5,140 nt of DNA from an uncultured beta proteobacterium (GTDB taxonomy: Bacteria > Pseudomonadota > Gammaproteobacteria > Burkholderiales > SG8-39): NCBI GenBank assembly GCA_903868285.1, contig CAIPUP010000302.1:1-5140 (forward strand), given 5' to 3'. This document shows positions 1 through 5,140 of the stretch, one piece after another (the stretch's first letter is position 1; every line of letters starts with the position of its first letter). The notes beneath the pieces are model-generated. The model saw only the letters and a program-made list of their open reading frames with translations, had not been told where the DNA came from and searched no databases. The translations under genes were made by a program, and so were the position numbers.

Positions 1-1
1 C

Positions 2-976
2 CTGCCGACACGCCAGGGCCTGGGCTTTGCGCTGGCCCTGCTGGTGATGCTGATCGGCGCGATCAACTACAACCTGTCGCTGGGCTATCTGCTGGTGTTT
101 CTGCTCGGTGGCATGGGACTGGTGTGCATCCTGCATACCTTTCGCAATCTGGCGCAACTGCAGGTGTCGGCCGGCACGGTGTCGGCGGTGTTCGCGGGTG
201 ACAGCGCGCTGTTCGAACTGCGGCTGGACAACCGCAGCACGCTGCACCGTCATGCGCTGCAAGCGCGCTGCGATGTCCGCCACCAGGCAGACGGCTTGCG
301 CCCCGGCGACGGCATTCAACCGGGCGACAGCATCAGCTTTGCCATTGCCGCCCAATCCCGGCACATGCTGCAACTGCCGGTGGCAACACGGCAACGCGGC
401 TGGCTGGCTTTGCCGCAGGTGGTACTGGAAACGCGCTACCCGCTGGGTCTGCTGCGCGCCTGGAGCTACCTGCGACCAGCGATGCAGGTGCTGGTGTATC
501 CGGCGCCGGCAATGCAATTGCTGCCATGGCAACACGCCGAGTGTGCCGCCACCGAACAGCACAACCAGCGTGCAGTAGCCGCCAGCTACGGCAGCGGCAT
601 GGAGGACTTCACCGGGCTGCGTCCGTTTCGCAGCGGTGACGCCATGGCGCAGCTGGCATGGAAGCAACTGGCGCGCGATGACAGCCTGCACAGCAAGCAG
701 TTCAGCGCGACTGCCGGTGCCGCGCGCAGTGCCGCCATCTGGCTGGACTGGCATGCGCTGCCGGCGCACCTGGACACCGAGGCACGACTGTCGCAACTGT
801 GCGCGCGGGTGCTGCAGGCCGAGCGCGCTGGCATCAGCACGGGTGGCCAGCCCGCAACAGACTATGGCCTGCGCCTGCCCGGACGCAGCATCGACCCCGA
901 TCACGGTGCAGCGCATCGCGCTGCCTGCCTGCAGGCCCTGGCGCTGTATCAACCCCAGGCGCCGTCACCAGCATGA
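2..976 (+). CDS. DUF58 domain membrane protein (5' end outside window)
   Basis: This is the C-terminal 324 codons of a DUF58 protein; the frame stays open to the left edge, so the true start is upstream and the in-frame GTG at 44 and ATG at 47 should not be taken as starts. Two hydrophobic segments come first (about 20-60 and 74-140), separated by the Gly-Ala-Ile-Asn-Tyr-Asn turn typical of the family. A soluble beta-rich region follows, then the DUF58 signature EDFTGLRPFRSGD...WKQLAR at about 602-683. The later stretch has the vWA-like strand IWLDWHAL (Asp at 746-748) but no DxSxS metal site, so metal binding is doubtful. DUF58 proteins are commonly encoded beside MoxR ATPases and transglutaminase-like membrane proteins; their biochemical role is poorly defined. 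Its TGA overlaps the ATG of the tgpA-like gene (ATGA), which indicates one transcript and coupled translation. Family assignment is firm; molecular function is not known. Confidence 0.93.
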   Translation: MPTRQGLGFALALLVMLIGAINYNLSLGYLLVFLLGGMGLVCILHTFRNLAQLQVSAGTVSAVFAGDSALFELRLDNRSTLHRHALQARCDVRHQADGLRPGDGIQPGDSISFAIAAQSRHMLQLPVATRQRGWLALPQVVLETRYPLGLLRAWSYLRPAMQVLVYPAPAMQLLPWQHAECAATEQHNQRAVAASYGSGMEDFTGLRPFRSGDAMAQLAWKQLARDDSLHSKQFSATAGAARSAAIWLDWHALPAHLDTEARLSQLCARVLQAERAGISTGGQPATDYGLRLPGRSIDPDHGAAHRAACLQALALYQPQAPSPA

Positions 977-3207
977 CCGCTGTCACCGCTGGCACCGCTG
1001 TCACCGCTGGCACCGCCATGACCTCCATGGCCTCCAGGAAGCCCGACCCGGCGTTGCAGCCACGACAGCTGCTGCCCCTGCTGCTGGGCCTGAGCCTGGC
1101 GGTAGCACCGCACCTGTTACACATGCCGTGGTGGATTGGCGCCTGGGTGGCGCTGGCCTGTCTGGGCTATGGCGCGCTGCTGCTGCAATGCCGCCCCCTG
1201 CCACCACGCGCCCTGCTACTACTGCTGGCCGCGCTTGGCAGCACCGGCATCTGGCTGACGCATCACAGCTTGTTCGGACGCGATGCCGGGGTCAGTCTGC
1301 TGGCGCTGCTGATGACACTCAAGCTGCTGGAGCTGCGGCAACTGCGCGATGCCTGGGTGCTGGTGCTGCTGGCGTATTTTCTGGCGCTGACCAATTTTTT
1401 CTATTCGCAATCGCTGCCTACCGCTGCGCTGATGCTGCTGACGGTGCTGGTCATCAGCGCCAGCCTGATCGGACTGCAACCGGGACAGCGCCGCTTCACC
1501 AGCGAACTGCGCACGGCCGCGCTGCTACTGCTGCAGGCGGTGCCACTGGTGCTGCTGCTGTTCCTGCTGTTTCCGCGCCTGCCGGGCCCGCTCTGGGGTT
1601 TGCCGCAAGACGCCTTCAGCGGTGTCACCGGCTTATCCGACAGCATGAGCCCGGGCGCCATCAGCCGTCTGTCGCGCTCGGATGCCATTGCCTTCCGGGT
1701 GCAATTCGACACCGGCCAAAATGTCGCGGGCAGCGCCGACGGTCTGCCCGCACCGGCACAGCGCTACTGGCGCGGTCCGGTATTCAGCGACTTCGATGGC
1801 CGCACCTGGCGTGGCGTGCCGTCCGCGGCACAGACGCCGGAACGAACTTCGACGCCGCCATCGACGACACCCCTGACGCCGCCCCCGACGTCGCCCCCAA
1901 CGCCACGCTACGTCATCACGCTCGAGCCGCACCAGCAGTACTGGCTGTTCGCCCTCGATGCGCCGCTGCACCCGCCCGAGAGCGCCAGCCTGCGCAACGA
2001 CTATCAGTTGCTGTGGTCGCAACCGGTACACAGCCGACTGCGCTATGTCATGGACGCGCCGCCGCCACAGCAACCGCCACTGCTGGCAGGTGCCTCGAGC
2101 ATGGAGTTGCGCATGGCCAGCAGCCTGCCCAGTGCAATCGCCCGCCTCAATCCGCAGGCACGTGCCCTGGCGGCGCAGTGGCGCGCAGACCACGCCGACG
2201 ATGCCGCCCTGGTGCAGGCGGCGCTCGCCTTGCTGCGCCAGGGCAACTACCGCTACACCCTCGAGCCACCGCTGCTGGGCGAGCACAGCGTGGACGAATT
2301 TCTGTTTGCCACCCGCCAGGGCTTTTGCGAACACTTCGCCTCCAGCTTTGCCTTTCTGATGCGTGCCGCCGGCATCCCGGCGCGCATCGTCACCGGCTAC
2401 CAGGGTGGCGAGCGCAATCCGGTCGATGGCACGCTGGTGCTGCGTCAGGCCGATGCGCATGCCTGGACCGAGGTCTGGCTGGGCCAGCGCGGCTGGGTGC
2501 GCATCGACCCCACCGCCATCGCTGCACCACTGCGCATCGATGAGGGCATCGTCGCGGCCGTCCCGGAACCGGCTGCATTACCGCTGCTGATGCGTCCGGC
2601 ATGGAGTTGGACCAGCACCGTAAGGCACCGCTGGGACGCAATAAATAATCAATGGAATCAAAGAGTTATAGCGTTTTCAGCAGAGCAGCAACAGGCCCTG
2701 CTGGGGCGTCTAGGGCTGGCCGGTGGGCACTGGCGTGAGCTAGCGCTGTTGCTGTTCTGGAGCGTTGCTGCGGTGCTGGCGCTGATCGCCCTGAGCCTGC
2801 TGGGTGTGCTGGGTGTGCTGGATGCGCTGCGGCCGTCGCGACTCTGGCACACGGCCAAGGCACACTGGCCACGCTGGATACTGCGTCACACATCATGGCA
2901 GTCGCATCACACGCAACAGGCCTTGCAACGCGGCTGGCAAGGCTTTCTGCGTCGACTGGCAGCACAGCAGCTGCACATCGCGGCGAGCGAAGGTGCAGCC
3001 TCGTTCGGGCAGCGTGCGGCGCTGGCGCTGCCACAGCATGCCGCGGCGATCGATCGCATCGTGCAGGGCTATCTGCAACTGCGCTATGGCGCACCCGCCG
3101 AGCCCATCCTGCAGCGGCAACAGCTGCAGGCCTGGCAGGTGCAACTGAGGCAATTTCTCGCCGGGCGCAACGTCACTACCCCAGCAGCGACGCGCACAGC
3201 GCGCTGA
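973..3207 (+). CDS. tgpA: TgpA-like inner-membrane protein with periplasmic transglutaminase-like domain (DUF3488/Transglut_core/DUF4129)
   Basis: A predicted 744-residue protein. Residues about 32-201 carry six or seven hydrophobic membrane segments. The family stretch around LPGPLWGLP (203-211) and the TGLSD motif (219-223) leads into a periplasmic region with YWRGPVFSDFDGRTW (265-279). The transglutaminase core spans about 435-525 with the triad Cys452 (GFCEHFAS), His496 (ADAHAWTEVW) and Asp512 (RIDPT). A last membrane helix at about 591-615 is followed by a cytoplasmic DUF4129-like tail. The Pseudomonas aeruginosa homologue TgpA is an essential envelope protein; its physiological substrate is unsettled. 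The frame is open back to 799, but I chose ATG 973 because it overlaps the DUF58 stop (ATGA) and longer versions would run deep inside that gene. No good Shine-Dalgarno is visible (only AGG at 957-959), which fits translational coupling. ATG 1018 or 1027 remain possible. Oddities are an 18-bp tandem repeat at the N-terminus, a Pro/Thr-rich linker (about 287-311) and an AT-rich rare-codon patch at codons 557-569. Confidence 0.93.
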   Translation: MTAVTAGTAVTAGTAMTSMASRKPDPALQPRQLLPLLLGLSLAVAPHLLHMPWWIGAWVALACLGYGALLLQCRPLPPRALLLLLAALGSTGIWLTHHSLFGRDAGVSLLALLMTLKLLELRQLRDAWVLVLLAYFLALTNFFYSQSLPTAALMLLTVLVISASLIGLQPGQRRFTSELRTAALLLLQAVPLVLLLFLLFPRLPGPLWGLPQDAFSGVTGLSDSMSPGAISRLSRSDAIAFRVQFDTGQNVAGSADGLPAPAQRYWRGPVFSDFDGRTWRGVPSAAQTPERTSTPPSTTPLTPPPTSPPTPRYVITLEPHQQYWLFALDAPLHPPESASLRNDYQLLWSQPVHSRLRYVMDAPPPQQPPLLAGASSMELRMASSLPSAIARLNPQARALAAQWRADHADDAALVQAALALLRQGNYRYTLEPPLLGEHSVDEFLFATRQGFCEHFASSFAFLMRAAGIPARIVTGYQGGERNPVDGTLVLRQADAHAWTEVWLGQRGWVRIDPTAIAAPLRIDEGIVAAVPEPAALPLLMRPAWSWTSTVRHRWDAINNQWNQRVIAFSAEQQQALLGRLGLAGGHWRELALLLFWSVAAVLALIALSLLGVLGVLDALRPSRLWHTAKAHWPRWILRHTSWQSHHTQQALQRGWQGFLRRLAAQQLHIAASEGAASFGQRAALALPQHAAAIDRIVQGYLQLRYGAPAEPILQRQQLQAWQVQLRQFLAGRNVTTPAATRTAR
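979..1014 (+). repeat. Perfect 18-bp tandem duplication at the start of tgpA
   Basis: The unit GCTGTCACCGCTGGCACC occurs twice head to tail (979-996 and 997-1014) with no mismatch. It begins 6 nt after the A of the proposed ATG at 973 and encodes Ala-Val-Thr-Ala-Gly-Thr twice, before the first membrane segment. Being a multiple of three, gain or loss of a unit would keep the frame. If translation instead starts at ATG 1018 or 1027, the repeat would be untranslated leader for tgpA, lying after the DUF58 stop. Confidence 0.95.
1831..1905 (+). other. Pro/Thr-rich low-complexity linker encoded within tgpA
   Basis: Codons 287-311 of the tgpA-like gene encode a run dominated by Pro, Thr and Ser (for example TPLTPPPTSPPTP), written with ACG/CCG/CCC/TCG codons. 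It sits in the periplasmic part between FDGRTW and the YVITLEPHQQYWLFALD segment, ahead of the transglutaminase core. By composition it should be a flexible extended linker. Length variation here between related strains would be expected. Confidence 0.8.
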
Positions 3208-3237
3208 GCCTGATACCCTGCGGCCTGCGCTTTTTCT
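3201..3237 (+). terminator. Possible intrinsic terminator after tgpA
   Basis: GCGCTGAGCC (3201-3210) can pair with GGCCTGCGC (3222-3230) through eight G-C pairs, with one T-T mismatch and one bulged A, around an 11-nt loop. TTTTTCTT follows directly at 3231-3238. The left arm includes the tgpA stop codon (3205-3207). Placement and T-run suit a rho-independent terminator, but the stem is imperfect, so it may be leaky or fortuitous. If real, it would attenuate read-through from the DUF58-tgpA operon into mltB. Confidence 0.4.
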
Positions 3238-3240
3238 TGC

Positions 3241-3257
3241 TGCCGGTTTGACCGGCA
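3241..3257. repeat. Perfect 7-bp inverted repeat with 3-nt loop in the mltB leader
   Basis: TGCCGGT (3241-3247) and ACCGGCA (3251-3257) are exact reverse complements around TTG. The right arm ends 13 nt before the mltB ATG and just before the AGG at 3262-3264 that may serve as ribosome binding site. No T-run follows it on either strand, so it is not a standard terminator. It could be an mRNA leader hairpin or a small operator, or chance in GC-rich DNA. Confidence 0.6.
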
Positions 3258-3270
3258 CCCCAGGTTTCCG

Positions 3271-4467
3271 ATGCCCTCCCGACTGCCGTTTATTTTCCTG
3301 CCGCGACCGAACACACTGCTGTGCACATTGCTGTCAGCCATGTTGTTGCTGCTGCATGGTCTACCGCTACAGGCGCAGCCCCCAACACCGTCCACCGCGC
3401 AAGCGGTGAATAAAAAACACAGCGCAGCCCACAAGCACAAGGGCGCTTCAAAGACTCGCGCGCCTGTACCTGTACCTGCGCCAGGCACAGGCAAGGCCAT
3501 CGACCCGGTCACCCTGGAGCGCTTCATCGACGAGATGGTCACGCAGCAGGCCTTCGATCGCGCCATGCTGCAAAACCTGTTCCGGCAGGTGCGGCAACTG
3601 CCGGCGGTGATCGATGCCATGACCCCGCCGGCGCAGGCGCCGATGCGCTCCTGGCGCAGCTATCGCGCGGCGTTTCTGAATGAAGCGCGCCTGTCTGCCG
3701 GCGACCAATATCTGCAACGACATCGGGAAGTACTGGCGCGCGCGCGCAGCCAGTACGGTGTCCCGGAAGAAGTGATCGCCGCCATTCTTGGCGTCGAAAC
3801 CATCTATGGCCGCAACACCGGTAACTGGCGTGTCATCGACGCCCTGGCCACCATGGCCCTCGGCTCGGCCAACGGCATGCCACCGGGTTCGCTGCCGCGG
3901 GCCGAATTCTTTCGTGACGAGCTGGCCAGCTTTCTGGTGTTTGCGCGCGATCAGCAACTGGATGCGCTGACTGTGCGCGGCTCCTATGCCGGCGCATTTG
4001 GCATTCCGCAGTTCATGCCCGGCAGCTGGCGTCGCTGGGGGATTGATTTCGATGGTGATGGCCGTGCCGATCTGCGCGCCAGTCATGCCGATGCCATCGG
4101 CAGCGTGGCGAATTTTCTGGCCAGTCATGGCTGGGAACGCGATGCCCCGATTGCCTTCGATGCGCAACTGCAGGGCGAGGCCTGGCGCACGCTGATCGAT
4201 GGCACGGTCAAACCGGTGCAATCGCTGGCCACGCTGGCTGCCGCCGGCGCACGCATCGCGCCGCTGGGCGGCGAGGCGCTGCCACAACCCGATCCCACAC
4301 TCGACCCGGCACGCCTGGGCATCCTGATCGAGCTGCGCTCGAGCGACGCCGATCCGGCCTATCGCATCGGGCTGCACAACTTCTGGGTGATTACCCGCTA
4401 CAACCGCTCCAGCTTCTATGCCTCGGCGGTGCTGGATTTCGCGCTGGCATTGCGCGCGCGCAGGTAG
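3271..4467 (+). CDS. mltB: MltB-family lytic murein transglycosylase, periplasmic
   Basis: A 398-residue enzyme predicted to cleave the MurNAc-GlcNAc bond of peptidoglycan, leaving 1,6-anhydroMurNAc ends. Residues 1-35 look like a Sec signal peptide (Arg4 and Arg12, a hydrophobic core, cleavage probably after LQA35). Cys18 lies in TLLC, a poor lipobox, so a soluble periplasmic form is likelier than a lipoprotein. Residues about 38-75 form a Lys/His then Pro-rich linker. The catalytic domain has Glu176 in GVETIYGR, YAGAFGIPQFMPGSW (239-253), and an EF-hand-like loop with Asp259, Asp261, Asp263 and Asp267, as in the calcium site of E. coli Slt35. The C-terminal motif NFWVITRYN is also typical. 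Start ATG 3271 has AGG six bases upstream; ATG 3340 would lose the charged signal-peptide end. It follows tgpA after 63 bp on the same strand, and its 3' end overlaps the convergent peroxiredoxin gene by 52 bp. The family call is firm; which MltB paralogue it is remains open. Confidence 0.93.
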   Translation: MPSRLPFIFLPRPNTLLCTLLSAMLLLLHGLPLQAQPPTPSTAQAVNKKHSAAHKHKGASKTRAPVPVPAPGTGKAIDPVTLERFIDEMVTQQAFDRAMLQNLFRQVRQLPAVIDAMTPPAQAPMRSWRSYRAAFLNEARLSAGDQYLQRHREVLARARSQYGVPEEVIAAILGVETIYGRNTGNWRVIDALATMALGSANGMPPGSLPRAEFFRDELASFLVFARDQQLDALTVRGSYAGAFGIPQFMPGSWRRWGIDFDGDGRADLRASHADAIGSVANFLASHGWERDAPIAFDAQLQGEAWRTLIDGTVKPVQSLATLAAAGARIAPLGGEALPQPDPTLDPARLGILIELRSSDADPAYRIGLHNFWVITRYNRSSFYASAVLDFALALRARR

Positions 4468-5006
4468 TCCAGCACCCAGGCCGCATCGGCATCGCTGGGA
4501 AAAACGGGATAGTGCACCGCCTGGATCACGCCATGTTCGGCGATCCAGGTCAGACGCCGCAACAGCCGCATCCCTGCGATTTCAAACGTCGGCAGCCGCA
4601 AGGCCGTGGCCAATGCCAGGGCGTTATCGCTGAGCACGGCAAACGGCAGGTGCAAGCGCTGCACCAGTTCTTGCTGATAGCCGCTGTCCTGCACGCTAAG
4701 GCCGAACAGGCTTACGCCAACATCGATGAACTGCTGATAGTGATCACGATAGGCGCAACTCTGCGGCGTGCAGCCACGCGCACCCGGCATGGCATCCCAA
4801 CCTTCGGGCAGGGCCACGCCGGGACGACCCGTCATCGGGTAGGCATACACCACCACCAGACCGGGCAGTTGCGACAAATCGATCAGGCGACCATCGGTGG
4901 CTGGCAGCGCCAGCGCAGGCAAACGCGTTCCGGGTAAATGGTCTGCTGCGCCGTCATCCTGTGGCCGCGGCAGATCGGCCGGCAATTGCAGGTAGTCACT
5001 GCTCAT
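4416..5006 (-). CDS. Peroxiredoxin of the AhpC/TSA (BCP-like) superfamily
   Basis: A 196-residue thioredoxin-fold protein without signal peptide, so presumably cytoplasmic, expected to reduce hydroperoxides by cysteine chemistry. The opening GTRLPALALPATDG (26-39) and the strand LVVVYAYP (50-57) are peroxiredoxin-like. PGARGCTPQSCAYRDHY (74-90) holds Cys79 and Cys84 in the Cys-X4-Cys spacing seen in BCP enzymes, where the first is peroxidatic and the second resolving. Compared with E. coli BCP, about 15 residues (GRPGVALPEGWDAM and neighbours) separate YP from the Cys, and the Thr normally three before the peroxidatic Cys is Ala76. RLPTFEIAGMRLLRRLTWI and VHYPVFPSDADAAWVLDYL complete the domain. 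Start ATG 5006 is preferred over TTG 5012 because GAGGG at 5014-5018 sits seven bases before ATG but only one base before TTG. The last 17 codons overlap the mltB end antisense. Exact substrate and reductant are unknown. Confidence 0.9.
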   Translation of the reverse strand: MSSDYLQLPADLPRPQDDGAADHLPGTRLPALALPATDGRLIDLSQLPGLVVVYAYPMTGRPGVALPEGWDAMPGARGCTPQSCAYRDHYQQFIDVGVSLFGLSVQDSGYQQELVQRLHLPFAVLSDNALALATALRLPTFEIAGMRLLRRLTWIAEHGVIQAVHYPVFPSDADAAWVLDYLRARNASAKSSTAEA

Positions 5007-5013
5007 GCACAAG

Positions 5014-5018
5014 CCCTC
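5014..5018 (-). promoter_or_regulatory. Ribosome binding site deciding the peroxiredoxin start
   Basis: Read on the minus strand, GAGGG is followed by seven bases (CTTGTGC) and ATG at 5006-5004. This is the clearest Shine-Dalgarno in the window and supports ATG 5006 rather than the upstream in-frame TTG at 5012. Confidence 0.75.
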
Positions 5019-5053
5019 ACAGCAGATGGCGGCGTGGTATCAACAGCGGGCAA

Positions 5054-5140
5054 TCAGTCTTCGGCGTAACGCTTGTCAAACGCCCATACGTCCTCGAAGC
5101 CCATCAGCTTCGAGAACTCCATGAAGTCGTACAGCGGCAC
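5054..5140 (-). CDS. C-terminal end of an unidentified protein (5' part outside window)
   Basis: On the minus strand the frame is open from the right edge for 28 codons and ends with TGA at 5056-5054. The peptide contains VPLYDFMEFSKLMGFEDVW and then AFDKRYAED; it is aromatic and charged, with none of the Arg/Ala-rich look of a shadow frame, and uses GC-ending codons like its neighbours. The gap to the peroxiredoxin ATG is 47 bp on the same strand with no visible terminator, so the two may be cotranscribed. I do not recognise the family from this tail. It is too short for a function to be assigned. Confidence 0.6.
   Translation of the reverse strand: MPLYDFMEFSKLMGFEDVWAFDKRYAED

Noticed and set aside
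799..972. N-terminal extension of the tgpA frame by 58 codons to an upstream start
   Set aside because: It would overlap the DUF58 coding sequence by about 178 bp, and its Arg/Trp-rich peptide does not resemble a TgpA N-terminus; the ATGA overlap at 973 is the simpler start.
1633..2460. A 275-codon minus-strand open frame antisense to tgpA
   Set aside because: It lies opposite the catalytic domain of tgpA, has low-complexity Arg-rich stretches and no recognisable domain or ribosome binding site; a GC-driven shadow.
636..2543. A 635-codon open frame on the plus strand, out of phase with both DUF58 and tgpA
   Set aside because: It spans the junction of two well-supported genes, has an Arg/Ala/His-rich composition with no family motifs, and is expected as a GC-rich shadow frame.
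2640..2675. Internal promoter in the AT-rich patch of tgpA
   Set aside because: Sequences resembling a -10 box (TAAATA, TTATAG) occur, but no -35 like hexamer lies at a suitable distance and the patch encodes a conserved family motif.
2800..2820. Short tandem repeat CTGGGTGTG x2 in the last TgpA membrane helix
   Set aside because: It encodes Leu-Gly-Val twice in a hydrophobic helix; two copies of 9 bp in a Leu/Val-rich helix are easily explained by composition.
3248..3276. TTGACC as the -35 element of an mltB promoter
   Set aside because: A -10 box at normal spacing would fall inside the mltB start region, where no TATAAT-like sequence exists; TTGACC is also part of the hairpin.
3462..3484. 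CCTGTA-type hexamer repeat in the mltB linker
   Set aside because: Only about two and a half imperfect copies encoding VPVPAP; ordinary low-complexity linker sequence.
3448..4377. A 309-codon minus-strand open frame antisense to mltB
   Set aside because: It mirrors the mltB coding phase and has no domain signature; MltB motifs on the plus strand clearly identify the real gene.

Overview
The window is a GC-rich bacterial chromosomal segment with densely packed, GC-ending codons. Its gene content (an Asn-Tyr-Asn type DUF58 protein, a TgpA-type transglutaminase, and an MltB lytic transglycosylase) points to a gammaproteobacterium of the Pseudomonas/Xanthomonas breadth. The genus cannot be fixed from the sequence alone. 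There is no sign of mobile elements, phage, CRISPR, tRNA or rRNA; this looks like ordinary core envelope and redox gene territory.

Layout, left to right. (1) Positions 2-976 (+) hold most of a DUF58 membrane protein whose start lies off the left edge. (2) Positions 973-3207 (+) hold a TgpA-like inner-membrane protein with a periplasmic transglutaminase-like domain (Cys452/His496/Asp512). It is joined to the DUF58 gene by an ATGA stop/start overlap, so the two are almost certainly co-translated. (3) The 63-bp gap after tgpA holds a GC stem followed by a T-run (possible intrinsic terminator), then a perfect 7-bp hairpin. (4) Positions 3271-4467 (+) hold an MltB-family lytic murein transglycosylase with a signal peptide, catalytic Glu176 and a calcium-binding EF-hand-like loop. 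(5) Positions 4416-5006 (-) hold a BCP/AhpC-TSA-like peroxiredoxin running towards mltB and overlapping its 3' end by 52 bp. (6) Positions 5054-5140 (-) hold the last 28 codons of an unidentified gene upstream of the peroxiredoxin on the same strand.

The DUF58-TgpA pair is, in related bacteria, usually preceded by a MoxR-type AAA+ ATPase gene, which would lie just left of this window (inference). Together with the MltB homologue this makes a cluster concerned with the cell envelope and peptidoglycan. The convergent minus-strand pair appears functionally separate. I did not find an undescribed system. The points most worth a second look are the 18-bp in-frame duplication at the tgpA start, the Pro/Thr-rich insert and the AT-rich rare-codon patch inside tgpA, the tgpA-mltB junction, the tail-to-tail gene overlap, and the non-canonical active-site region of the peroxiredoxin.
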